Positions 40,421 to 48,857 of a DNA stretch of 64,000 bases are shown here, one piece after another. Source of the DNA: RUG626 sp051866775 (GTDB taxonomy: Bacteria > Bacillota > Clostridia > Oscillospirales > Oscillospiraceae); the NCBI GenBank assembly GCA_051866775.1, contig JBJDXR010000033.1, forward strand, positions 1-64,000, given 5' to 3'. The notes beneath the pieces are model-generated. The model was not told where the DNA came from. It searched no databases and was given only the letters and a program-made list of their open reading frames with translations. Positions within the stretch are counted from its first letter, which is position 1; each line of letters begins with the position of its first letter. A program made the translations under genes and the position numbers.

Positions 40421-41642
40421 ACTTGTTGTAATCGGCGGAGGTGCAGCGGGCCTTATGGCAGCCGGTCTTGCCGCGGAGCGTGGAATAAAGACGGTTATCG
40501 TCGAAAAGAACCAACTAACTGGGCGGAAACTTGGCATAACCGGTAAAGGCCGCTGTAATGTAACAAACGATTCAACCCCCGCTCAGGTCATAGCAAATGT
40601 GCCTACTAACGGGAAATTTTTATTTAGCTGCCTTAATAATTTTACACCAAGAGATGTCATGGCATTCTTTGAAAATCTCGGGGTGCCGCTGAAAACCGAG
40701 CGCGGCGCAAGAGTATTTCCCGAATCCGACAAGGCTGCGGATATTGTAAATGCATTGCGCAGGTACTGCCGTCAAAACGGAGTAAACATAATAAACGGCA
40801 CCGTAAAAAAAGTACTTACTAACAACGGTTCTGTAACCTCCGTTTTGACGGATGATTGTGAATTATCCGCATCGTATGTTATTCTTGCCACAGGTGGGAT
40901 GTCATATCCCGCCACAGGCTCTACGGGTGACGGTTATAAAATTGCAGGCGCTCTCGGACATAATATCATTGAGCCTAAGCCCTCGTTGGTGCCGCTGACC
41001 GCGGCAGGCGATATATGCTCCCAGATGCAGGGCTTTTCTCTTAAGAACATCTCCCTGCGGGTATTTGATTTATCGGGAAAGCAAATATATGAGGATTTTG
41101 GCGAGATGCTATTTACGCACTTCGGCGTATCCGGGCCGCTGATATTGTCGGCCTCCTCTCATATGCGGGACTTTAAAAATAACCGTTATTCGATAAAGAT
41201 TGATCTTAAGCCTGCGCTTGATGAAAAGAAGCTGGACGCCAGGATTCTCCGGGATTTTTCAAAATTCTCGAATCGTGATTTTGCCAATGCCCTTGACGAG
41301 CTTGCCGGCAGGAGCATGATTCCCGTGCTTATCAAGCTCTCCGGCATACCTCCGGAAACAAAGGTAAACTCCATAACAAGAGAGCAGCGAAGACGCCTTG
41401 TTGAGCTGTTTAAAGCATTCCCTGTGGAGATAACCGGTCCGAGACCGATATCCGAGGCAATAATAACCTCAGGCGGCATCGATGTGCGCGAAATAAATCC
41501 GCGCACAATGGAATCTAAGCTCATTAAAGGCCTTTATTTTGCCGGAGAGGTTATAGATGTGGACGCATACACCGGCGGCTATAACTTACAGATCGCATGG
41601 TCAACTGCCCACGCTGCCGCTATGGGTATACCTTGCCCTTAA
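40401..41642 (+). CDS. HI0933-type NAD(P)/FAD-dependent oxidoreductase
   Basis: A 413-residue flavoprotein of the HI0933/YhiN family: FAD Rossmann motif VIGGGAAGLMAAGLAAERG at the N-terminus, LTGRKLGITGKGRCNVTND, ILATGGMSYPATGSTGDGY in the middle and LYFAGEVIDVDAYTGGYNLQ at the end. The reaction is not established. The start is taken as ATG 40401; ATG 40392 is equally possible since neither has an ideal ribosome-binding site. It overlaps the RpiR gene by 20 bases and precedes cmk, a common arrangement in clostridia. Confidence 0.9.
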   Translation: MKSTNSELVVIGGGAAGLMAAGLAAERGIKTVIVEKNQLTGRKLGITGKGRCNVTNDSTPAQVIANVPTNGKFLFSCLNNFTPRDVMAFFENLGVPLKTERGARVFPESDKAADIVNALRRYCRQNGVNIINGTVKKVLTNNGSVTSVLTDDCELSASYVILATGGMSYPATGSTGDGYKIAGALGHNIIEPKPSLVPLTAAGDICSQMQGFSLKNISLRVFDLSGKQIYEDFGEMLFTHFGVSGPLILSASSHMRDFKNNRYSIKIDLKPALDEKKLDARILRDFSKFSNRDFANALDELAGRSMIPVLIKLSGIPPETKVNSITREQRRRLVELFKAFPVEITGPRPISEAIITSGGIDVREINPRTMESKLIKGLYFAGEVIDVDAYTGGYNLQIAWSTAHAAAMGIPCP

Positions 41643-41659
41643 GAAAGGACTGACCGCTT

Positions 41660-42340
41660 ATGAAAATGATCAACATTGCCATTGACGGCCCATCCGGCGC
41701 AGGAAAATCTACCCTTGCCCGAATGACGGCACAAAAATTGGGCTATATTTATGTCGATACCGGAGCACTGTACAGGTGTGTGGGCCTCTATGCTCTGAAA
41801 AAGCCTGTGGACCTCCACGATGCTGCCGCAGTTGCGGCGCTTCTTCCCGAGATAGACATTGAGATGAAGCACGAGGATGGCCTTCAGCGGATGTACCTCA
41901 ACGGAGCGGACGTCACCGATGATATCCGTCTTCCGGAGGTATCCTTGGCGGCCTCCGCGGTCTCGGCTATTCCTCAGGTGCGGGGATTTTTGCTTGATAC
42001 CCAACGTGACATGGCGTACAAATATGACGTGATAATGGACGGCAGGGATATCGGTACAGTCGTGCTTCCCGATGCTGATATCAAGATTTTCCTTACAGCT
42101 TCTGCCGAGGAACGTGCAAAGCGCAGGCACACGGAGCTTGTTCAAAAGGGCATGACCGTAAGCTTTGACGATGTCCTTCGTGATATTGAAAAACGTGATA
42201 GAGACGACAGCAGCCGCGACATAGCCCCACTCAGGAAGGCGGATGATGCTGTTGAGCTTGACACAACAGCGCTTTCGCTTGAAGAGAGCTTTGATAGAAT
42301 AAAACGATTGGTTGAGGAGCGCGTTGGTCATGGATTTTAA
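41660..42340 (+). CDS. cmk: cytidylate kinase
   Basis: Phosphorylates CMP and dCMP to the diphosphates. The 226-residue protein has P-loop GPSGAGKST, YVDTGALYRCVGL, the CMP-binding MDGRDIGTVVLPDA and a RDRxDSSRxxAPL lid (RDRDDSSRDIAPL). It overlaps plsC by 11 bases. The run cmk-plsC-ispH-S1 is well conserved in clostridia. Confidence 0.97.
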   Translation: MKMINIAIDGPSGAGKSTLARMTAQKLGYIYVDTGALYRCVGLYALKKPVDLHDAAAVAALLPEIDIEMKHEDGLQRMYLNGADVTDDIRLPEVSLAASAVSAIPQVRGFLLDTQRDMAYKYDVIMDGRDIGTVVLPDADIKIFLTASAEERAKRRHTELVQKGMTVSFDDVLRDIEKRDRDDSSRDIAPLRKADDAVELDTTALSLEESFDRIKRLVEERVGHGF

Positions 42341-42947
42341 AAAGATTGCTTATAAAATAGCCCGTTTCGGTGCTTCAATAACTCTCGGAATAGTCATGCC
42401 GTATAAGGCACTTGGCAGGGAAAATATTCCAGATGGACCGGCACTTATATGCGCAAACCACTCCAGTTGGATGGATCCGATTTATCTGGCTTTCGCGGTA
42501 CCCGGAAAATACCATATGTGCATTATGGCAAAGGAGGAGCTTTTCAAGAAAAAGTTTAACGCAGCCTTTTTTAACGCAATCGGAACTTTTCCGGTAAACC
42601 GTTCCATTGCCGACATGAGCGCCATGAAGACCTCTCTCCAGTATCTCCGGAGAGGAAAAAAGCTCGCGATCTTTCCGGAGGGGACACGCTCCGAGGAGGA
42701 TGGCGCCGTGTCTCCGAAAAGCGGCGCTGTCAGGCTTGCCGAAAAGGTGGGCGCTCCGATGATTCCTGTTTACATCCCACGAAAAAAGAAATTCTTTAAG
42801 CGCACCCGTATAGTGATCGGTAAACCGTTTACGGTGGAGAGGACCAAGGAGCGGCGAACCAAGGAGGATTATGAAATGCTTGCTGATGAGCTTATGAACA
42901 GGATAACCGCTCTGGGAAAAATCGATCCCGGAAAAGTAAGGGCGTGA
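42330..42947 (+). CDS. plsC: 1-acyl-sn-glycerol-3-phosphate acyltransferase
   Basis: Acylates lysophosphatidic acid to phosphatidic acid at the membrane. The 205-residue protein has the acyltransferase motifs NHSSWMDP (H-x4-D), GTFPVNRS, FPEGTRSEEDG and MIPVYIP. The ATG at 42330 follows GAGGAG by about 10 bases; nearby TTG codons are less likely. It overlaps the end of cmk and is followed 7 bases later by the ispH-S1 fusion. Confidence 0.93.
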   Translation: MDFKKIAYKIARFGASITLGIVMPYKALGRENIPDGPALICANHSSWMDPIYLAFAVPGKYHMCIMAKEELFKKKFNAAFFNAIGTFPVNRSIADMSAMKTSLQYLRRGKKLAIFPEGTRSEEDGAVSPKSGAVRLAEKVGAPMIPVYIPRKKKFFKRTRIVIGKPFTVERTKERRTKEDYEMLADELMNRITALGKIDPGKVRA

Positions 42948-42954
42948 AGCTTAT

Positions 42955-45036
42955 ATGGAGATAATCACCGCTAAGACTGCCGGCTTCTGCTTCGGCGTAA
43001 GACGTGCGGTAAAAATAGCAGAGAAGGCCGCCGAGGAATACGGAAGCTGCGTGTGCCTTGGGCCGCTTATTCACAATGACGATGTAGTTCGGGAACTCGA
43101 AAGTCGAGGCATACGCACTGTACACGACATCTCAGAAATAAACGAGGGCGACAGAGTCATAATACGCAGCCATGGAATAGGCAGAGACGAATATGCCGAG
43201 CTTGAGTCCCGGCATGTCCAGATAATCGACGCAACCTGTCCCGACGTATCAAAAATACACAAGCTCGTTTCCCAGGAATCCCTTGAGGGAAGAGGTATAA
43301 TAATTATTGGTGAAAAAGCACATCCTGAGGTAAGAGCCATTGCCGGATGGTGCGCCGGCGCTGAGGTTTTTGAAACACCTGAGGAGACTCAGCAGTTTTT
43401 TACTGAATCCGAGGATGCCGCTGAAAAAGTCTATTCCGTCGTCTCTCAGACCACGGCAGCACGAGAAAATTTTGAAATTAATGTTAATATAATAAAAAAA
43501 GAGTGTACAAATAGCAAAATATTTGATACAATATGCGATACGACGTCCAGACGACAAAAGGAGGCTGCTGAGCTTGCTTCCCGATGCGATGTGATGATCG
43601 TCATTGGCGGCAGGCACAGCGCCAACAGCCGTAAGCTTGCAGATATTTGCCGCAATCACTGTGACAGAGTCATTTTTATTGAAAACGCGTCACAGCTTGA
43701 TGTAGGGCTCTTGCAGGCAGATGATGTTGTGGGTGTCACCGCAGGCGCTTCCACGCCAGAGTGGATTATTAAGGAGGTCAACAGGAAGATGAGTGACGAG
43801 ATCATGACTGCAGAGGCAGTCGAAAACAATGAAGCTGCTGTGGATACCGCGGCAGAAACTTCGGAAGCAGAGGCTTCTTTTGAGGAGCTGCTTGAGCGCT
43901 CCATCAAAACTTTACATACGGGGGAGAAGGTTTCTGGCATAATTGCCTCAATCACACCGACCGAAGTGTCTGTGGATCTCGGAACGAAGCAAGCCGGATA
44001 TATTCCCATCTCCGAGCTCACCGACGAGCCCGGTGTAAATGTTGAAGACATCATCAAGGTCGGTGATGAGATAGAAGCATATGTTATGCGTGTCAATGAT
44101 GTTGAGGGCACTGTTATGCTCTCTAAGAAGCGTCTTGATTCCGTAAAGGCGTGGGATACCATCGCTGAAGCCAGAAATGAGCGCGCTGTTGTTGAGGGCA
44201 CCGTCATTGAAGAAAACAAGGGCGGCATTGTCGTATCCGTTAAGGGCGTTCGCGTGTTTGTTCCTGCATCCCTTTCCGGACTTTCCAAGGATGCTCCGAT
44301 GACCGAGCTTCTCAAGAAGAAGGTCAGGCTCCGCATCACCGAGGTCAATCAGCCCAGACGCCGCGTCGTAGGCTCTATCCGCGCAGTTGCAAACGAGGAG
44401 CGCCGCGCAAAGGCGGAGGCTATATGGAATGAGATCGAAGTTGGCAAGCGCTATCACGGCGTTGTCAAGTCCCTTACATCCTATGGCGCGTTTGTGGACA
44501 TCGGCGGCATTGACGGCATGGTGCATGTCTCTGAGCTTTCCTGGAAGCGTATTCACCAGCCCTCTGAGGTTGTTTCCGTCGGTGACGAAATAGATGTTTA
44601 TGTTATTTCCTTTGATAAGGAGAACAAAAAGATATCCCTGGGCTATAAGGATCCTAATGAGAACCCCTGGGTACGCTTCACCACAAATTATTCTGTTGGC
44701 AGCGTAGCCGAGGTCAAGATCGTAAAGCTTATGACCTTCGGTGCATTTGCCGAAATAGTACCTGGCGTTGACGGCCTTATCCACATATCTCAGATTGCTG
44801 ACCGCAGGATCGGCAAGCCTGACGATGTTCTTTCCGAGGGACAGGTTGTCAATGCAAAGATCATAAACATTGACAACGAGAACAAGAAGGTCTCCCTCAG
44901 CATCCGTGCTCTCCTTGAGCCTGAGGCCCCCGCTGCAGCTGAGGATGACGCGGAACCTGAGGCAGATGATGACCAGAATGTGGTCGTCTATGATACCGAG
45001 AATCCCCCGGCAGCTGAGGATATCGACGCTGAGTAA
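42955..45036 (+). CDS. ispH: IspH fused to ribosomal protein S1
   Basis: A 693-residue two-part protein. Residues 1 to about 280 are HMBPP reductase IspH, the last step of the MEP isoprenoid route, with all three cluster cysteines (Cys12, Cys95, Cys194) and EKAHPEV. After an acidic linker (about 285-310) come four S1 RNA-binding repeats, for example YGAFVDIGGIDGMVHVSELSW, and an acidic tail. No internal stop or frameshift breaks the join. This fusion is known in clostridia. The two halves have no obvious shared chemistry; coupling of isoprenoid synthesis to translation is conjecture. Confidence 0.95.
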   Translation: MEIITAKTAGFCFGVRRAVKIAEKAAEEYGSCVCLGPLIHNDDVVRELESRGIRTVHDISEINEGDRVIIRSHGIGRDEYAELESRHVQIIDATCPDVSKIHKLVSQESLEGRGIIIIGEKAHPEVRAIAGWCAGAEVFETPEETQQFFTESEDAAEKVYSVVSQTTAARENFEINVNIIKKECTNSKIFDTICDTTSRRQKEAAELASRCDVMIVIGGRHSANSRKLADICRNHCDRVIFIENASQLDVGLLQADDVVGVTAGASTPEWIIKEVNRKMSDEIMTAEAVENNEAAVDTAAETSEAEASFEELLERSIKTLHTGEKVSGIIASITPTEVSVDLGTKQAGYIPISELTDEPGVNVEDIIKVGDEIEAYVMRVNDVEGTVMLSKKRLDSVKAWDTIAEARNERAVVEGTVIEENKGGIVVSVKGVRVFVPASLSGLSKDAPMTELLKKKVRLRITEVNQPRRRVVGSIRAVANEERRAKAEAIWNEIEVGKRYHGVVKSLTSYGAFVDIGGIDGMVHVSELSWKRIHQPSEVVSVGDEIDVYVISFDKENKKISLGYKDPNENPWVRFTTNYSVGSVAEVKIVKLMTFGAFAEIVPGVDGLIHISQIADRRIGKPDDVLSEGQVVNAKIINIDNENKKVSLSIRALLEPEAPAAAEDDAEPEADDDQNVVVYDTENPPAAEDIDAE

Positions 45037-45055
45037 AATCGAACCTAAAGTTTTT

Positions 45056-45100
45056 CATAAAAGCGTACTGCGATTGCGGTGCGCTTTTATGTTTTGTTTT
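45056..45100 (+). terminator. intrinsic terminator after ispH-S1
   Basis: 10-bp stem CATAAAAGCG/CGCTTTTATG (45056-45065 with 45082-45091), 16-base loop, then TTTTGTTTT. Confidence 0.85.
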
Positions 45101-45115
45101 CGACATTCATTGATG

Positions 45116-45145
45116 TTGCCATTTTCATGCATTTTAGTTTATAAT
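45116..45145 (+). promoter_or_regulatory. promoter of ispD-ispF
   Basis: TTGCCA (45116-45121) and TATAAT (45140-45145) are separated by 18 bases, 37 bases ahead of the ispD start. Confidence 0.7.
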
Positions 45146-45182
45146 AAATAATAATTAAATGCTTGTGCTTGGAGGCGGCGTT

Positions 45183-45917
45183 GTGTCAGGATTATTTAAC
45201 AGACTCTTTAAAAGCTTTAGGGATAGCGAAAACCGTCCATTCTGTACCGCAATAGTAGCTGCCGCAGGCAGCTCAAGCCGCATGGGTGGGGAGGATAAGC
45301 TTTTTGCTGAGCTTGACGGCATCCCTGTCATTGCCCACACGCTTATGCAGCTTCAGGAATCGGCATATATAAATGAGATAGTAGTAGTTACTCAGGAGAA
45401 ATCCATTGTACCGATCGCCGATATCTGCGCGGCGTACGGAATAGACAAGGCCACAAAAATAGTCTGCGGCGGAAGCGAACGGCTCGACTCCGTACTTATC
45501 GGTACACTTGAGGCCTCCTCAGAAGCAGAATTCTTGGCTGTTCAGGACGGTGCAAGGCCGCTTGTAACACAGGAGGTTATCTCCGCAGCCATGGAAGCTG
45601 CGTATAAAGGGAACGCTGCAGCTCCAGCGGTACCGGTAAGCGACACAATAAAGACCGCCGAGAACGGTTTTGTCACAAGCACACCTGACAGATCCAAGCT
45701 GTTTGCCGTCCAGACACCTCAGGTATTTAGAACTGAGATATTAAAGGCAGCTCTTCAAAACGCAAAGGACAAGGGGCTTTCCGTCACGGATGACTGCTCT
45801 GCTGTGGAGGCGCTCGGCGTTGCTGTTGCCCTGAGCACAGGCTCACACGAAAATATTAAGATAACCACCCCAGTAGACATCACTGTGGCGGAAGCTATTT
45901 TGGATGCAAGAGGCTGA
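45183..45917 (+). CDS. ispD: 2-C-methyl-D-erythritol 4-phosphate cytidylyltransferase
   Basis: Couples CTP to MEP in isoprenoid synthesis. The 244-residue protein has the nucleotide-binding AAAGSSSRMGGEDK, VQDGARPLVTQEVI, TPQVFRTEIL and TDDCSAVEALG. The GTG at 45183 with GGAGG 7 bases upstream is preferred to an ATG at 45159 that lies before that site. About 25 residues precede the catalytic fold, longer than usual. ispF follows after two bases, and ispH lies just upstream in the S1 fusion. Confidence 0.94.
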   Translation: MSGLFNRLFKSFRDSENRPFCTAIVAAAGSSSRMGGEDKLFAELDGIPVIAHTLMQLQESAYINEIVVVTQEKSIVPIADICAAYGIDKATKIVCGGSERLDSVLIGTLEASSEAEFLAVQDGARPLVTQEVISAAMEAAYKGNAAAPAVPVSDTIKTAENGFVTSTPDRSKLFAVQTPQVFRTEILKAALQNAKDKGLSVTDDCSAVEALGVAVALSTGSHENIKITTPVDITVAEAILDARG

Positions 45918-45919
45918 AA

Positions 45920-46399
45920 ATGAGAATTGGTCATGGTTACGACGTACATAAATTTGAAAATGGAAGAAAATGCATAATATGCGGTGTTGATATACCCTGT
46001 CAGGTTGGCTTGGCAGGACATTCAGACGCGGATGTTGCTGTCCACGCACTCATGGACGCAATGCTCGGCGCGGCAGCACTTGGGGATATTGGAAGGCATT
46101 TTCCCGATAACGACGATGCCTACAAGGGGATAAGCAGCCTTGTACTTCTTGATAAAGTAACTCAGCTTCTTTTCGAGAACGGCTATAAGGTCTCAAATGC
46201 GGATATCACCATCATTGCTCAGCAGCCAAAGATGGCTCCCCATATTTCAAAAATGGAAAAAAATCTCGCCTCTCATATGCAAATCCCGGTGGAGAACGTG
46301 AATGTAAAAGCGACGACCGAGGAAGGACTGGGCTTTACCGGAGCCTGTCTTGGTATCGCCGCCCACGCTGTAGTCCTTATAGATAACCTTGGCATATAA
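45920..46399 (+). CDS. ispF: 2-C-methyl-D-erythritol 2,4-cyclodiphosphate synthase
   Basis: Cyclises CDP-ME-2-phosphate to MEcPP with release of CMP. The 159-residue protein has the metal-binding GHGYDVHKF at the start (Asp8, His10), LAGHSDADVAVHALMDA, GDIGRHFPDND and the C-terminal KATTEEGLGFTG. With ispD and ispH it places three of the seven MEP-pathway enzymes within 3.5 kb. Confidence 0.97.
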   Translation: MRIGHGYDVHKFENGRKCIICGVDIPCQVGLAGHSDADVAVHALMDAMLGAAALGDIGRHFPDNDDAYKGISSLVLLDKVTQLLFENGYKVSNADITIIAQQPKMAPHISKMEKNLASHMQIPVENVNVKATTEEGLGFTGACLGIAAHAVVLIDNLGI

Positions 46400-46470
46400 C
46401 ACTTTGGTCACTCCCAGCATAGTATGTTGTGGCTGTATTTACAGTCATATGTACAGTCGGGAGGATTTTT

Positions 46471-46725
46471 ATGATCAATTACTATCTTACCTGCCGCTCG
46501 CTTACGTATGCGCAGCGCTCGTCAAAAGCTCTGGATGCGGCAAGGATTTCAAATAGCGTCACCCGTACCCCCTCCGGTATGTCCCGTGAGGGTTGTGGTT
46601 ACGCGGTAAAAATTCGCGCAGGAACACTTACAGAGGCTTTGCGTACACTCAGACTCGCCCAGCTGCTGCCCAAGAAGGCCTTTGCAGTATATGAGGATGG
46701 GCACACCGAGGAGGTGCCCATTTGA
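46471..46725 (+). CDS. DUF3343 putative sulfur/selenium carrier protein
   Basis: An 84-residue protein of the DUF3343 group, described as a possible Se/S carrier. Its conserved single-cysteine stretch is PSGMSREGCGYAVKI (Cys42), and the C-terminal region is AFAVYEDGHTEEVPI. The ATG at 46471 follows GGGAGGA; an upstream start at 46429 lacks a site. It overlaps a cysteine desulfurase-like gene by 4 bases (TTGA), suggesting that the enzyme loads sulfur or selenium onto Cys42. That pairing is inferred from context, not shown. Confidence 0.75.
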   Translation: MINYYLTCRSLTYAQRSSKALDAARISNSVTRTPSGMSREGCGYAVKIRAGTLTEALRTLRLAQLLPKKAFAVYEDGHTEEVPI

Positions 46726-47843
46726 TATATCTTGACAGTGCTGCAACAACCTTTCAAAAGCCTGTTTCAGTTTTAAAAAATGTCGACTGGGCTATGAAAA
46801 ACCTCGGCAGCCCCGGGCGCGGGGGACACCGATACGCAATGATGGCCGCGGATACCGCCTTTGCCTGCAGGGAAAAGGCGGCAAAATTATTTAACGTTAA
46901 AAACCCTGAGAATGTGGTCTTTACTTTCAACGCGACCCATGGACTGAATATCGCAATTAACAGTCTTGTCAAACCCGGTATGCGCGTTGTGACCACAGGG
47001 TATGAGCACAATTCGGTCGTCCGGCCTCTTAAAGCGATAGGCGCAGTCATAGATCCCGCAGCCTCCGAGCTATTTGAGCCTGAGGCGGCAGTTTCAGCTT
47101 TTAAGCAGAAGCTAGATAAAAAAACAGATGTTGTAGTTTTTAACCATGTCTCAAACGTGTTTGGATACGAGCTTCCGCTTTACAGAGTTGCGGAGCTGTG
47201 CAGGCAAAAGAAAATACCTCTTATAGTCGACGCCTCACAATCAGCCGGTGTTCTGAAAATTGACATGGCTGCTCTCAGCGCATCGTTTATCGCAATGCCC
47301 GGCCACAAGGGGCTTTACGGTCCGCAGGGATCGGGAATTCTGCTGTGCGGCTCCGATACCATTCCGATAATGCACGGAGGGAGCGGAAGCGATTCTCTAT
47401 CACCGCAGATGCCAAGCTTCCTGCCGGACAGGCTTGAGGCAGGGACGCACAATATGCCCGGGATCGCAGGCCTGTCGGCAGGGCTTGATTTTGTCGCTGC
47501 AAACGGCACTGAAAGAATACTTGCACACGAAAAAAAGCTAATAACGCTTGCCGCTGACGGGCTTTCAAATATAAGGAGAGTAAAGGTATTCGCCTCGAGC
47601 GATGCTCTTTCACAGACCGGTGTCCTGTCTCTCAATATTGAAGGCCTCCCCGCCGAAAGGGCAGGGGCGCTTCTTGCAAAAGAACAGATAGCGGTAAGGG
47701 CCGGACTTCACTGTGCGCCAATGGCGCACAATACCGCAGGAACACTCCCTGACGGAACGGTGCGTGTAAGCGTATCCGCCTTTAACAGTACGAGAGATAT
47801 TTACGCACTCATAAACGCTGTTAAGAGAATTGCAAAGAAGTAA
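46722..47843 (+). CDS. cysteine desulfurase family protein (TIGR01977-like)
   Basis: A 373-residue class V aminotransferase-fold PLP enzyme. It starts IYLDSAATTFQKP, carries the PLP lysine in MPGHKGLYGPQG (Lys196) and a candidate persulfide cysteine in AGLHCAPMAHNT (Cys331). The closest group by eye is the EF2568-type family reported near selenium-dependent molybdenum hydroxylase genes. No selD, molybdenum hydroxylase or Fe-S scaffold gene is in the window, so a selenium role is only possible. Start TTG 46722 follows GAGGAGGTG and overlaps the DUF3343 stop. Confidence 0.83.
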   Translation: MIYLDSAATTFQKPVSVLKNVDWAMKNLGSPGRGGHRYAMMAADTAFACREKAAKLFNVKNPENVVFTFNATHGLNIAINSLVKPGMRVVTTGYEHNSVVRPLKAIGAVIDPAASELFEPEAAVSAFKQKLDKKTDVVVFNHVSNVFGYELPLYRVAELCRQKKIPLIVDASQSAGVLKIDMAALSASFIAMPGHKGLYGPQGSGILLCGSDTIPIMHGGSGSDSLSPQMPSFLPDRLEAGTHNMPGIAGLSAGLDFVAANGTERILAHEKKLITLAADGLSNIRRVKVFASSDALSQTGVLSLNIEGLPAERAGALLAKEQIAVRAGLHCAPMAHNTAGTLPDGTVRVSVSAFNSTRDIYALINAVKRIAKK

Positions 47844-47886
47844 CAAATGTCTAAAAATGCTTTAACAAAATATTCATAGAACTTTA

Positions 47887-47915
47887 TTGCCAAGAAAAGC
47901 GATTTATACTATAAT
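47887..47915 (+). promoter_or_regulatory. promoter of cdaA-cdaR
   Basis: TTGCCA (47887-47892) and TATAAT (47910-47915) are separated by 17 bases, 60 bases ahead of cdaA. Confidence 0.75.
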
Positions 47916-47975
47916 AGTAGATTAGAAAATAGGGGCATTCTTGAGATAAGTACTGAAAGAAAGTGATTTTACCGT

Positions 47976-48857
47976 ATGGATAAGCTTGACGATTTTCTTA
48001 ATTTTCTTTTTAATTTCATACAGACGGTAACATTCTGGGATCTGCTGGACATTGCAATAATTGCCTTTATTATCTACAAAGTACTGACATTCGTAAGAAA
48101 GACAAATTCCGGAAATGTTATTAAAGGAATAATGCTGCTGCTTGCTGTAATGTGGCTTTCAAGTATTCTTCATCTATCAGTCGTCAGTTATCTTCTTGGC
48201 GGAACGTTTGAGCTTGGGCTGCTCGCTGTAATAGTGCTGTTCCAGCCTGAGCTCAGACGTCTGCTTGAGCAGTTCGGAAGCAGCAGCAACTTCAAGGATC
48301 TTTTCGGCCGTCCTATACAGCTGCGCAGTATTGAGACTGCAATAACGCAGACGGTCCTTGCCTGCGCGGATATGTCACGTTCCCGCACAGGTGCTCTTCT
48401 TGTGTTTGAGCGCAATAACAACCTTGATTCATACATCAAAACCGGCACAATAGTTGATGCCTCTCCTGCGGCGGAGCTGCTGAAAAATTTATTTTATGAT
48501 AAAGCTCCCCTTCATGACGGTGCGGTTATAATTAGAGGAGGCCGTGTTGCCGGGGCTGCGTGTATGCTGCCGCTCTCCAGCAACAGTAATATAAGCCGTG
48601 ACCTGGGAATGAGGCACCGTGCCGGCATAGGGATGAGCGAGCGTTCAGATGCAGTTGTAGCCATCGTCTCCGAGGAGACGGGAGCCATTTCGGTTGCAAT
48701 GGACGGTATGCTTAAACACGGTTTGACTCCGGATACACTTGAAAAGCTCCTGCGTAATGAACTTATGCCGCAGGAGAGCGAGAAAACCGGGATCTTTAAA
48801 TCTAAAAAAAGTAAAAATAAAACCGCCAAGTCTGATAAGAAATCCGCCGGTGAATGA
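47976..48857 (+). CDS. cdaA: diadenylate cyclase CdaA
   Basis: Membrane enzyme that makes cyclic di-AMP from two ATP. The 293-residue protein has three N-terminal membrane segments (about 20-90) and a DAC domain with the active-site DGA (181-183) and RHR (213-215). A Lys-rich tail of about 25 residues follows. It overlaps cdaR by 4 bases. The usual third member, glmM, is not downstream here but about 47 kb upstream in the window. Confidence 0.96.
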   Translation: MDKLDDFLNFLFNFIQTVTFWDLLDIAIIAFIIYKVLTFVRKTNSGNVIKGIMLLLAVMWLSSILHLSVVSYLLGGTFELGLLAVIVLFQPELRRLLEQFGSSSNFKDLFGRPIQLRSIETAITQTVLACADMSRSRTGALLVFERNNNLDSYIKTGTIVDASPAAELLKNLFYDKAPLHDGAVIIRGGRVAGAACMLPLSSNSNISRDLGMRHRAGIGMSERSDAVVAIVSEETGAISVAMDGMLKHGLTPDTLEKLLRNELMPQESEKTGIFKSKKSKNKTAKSDKKSAGE

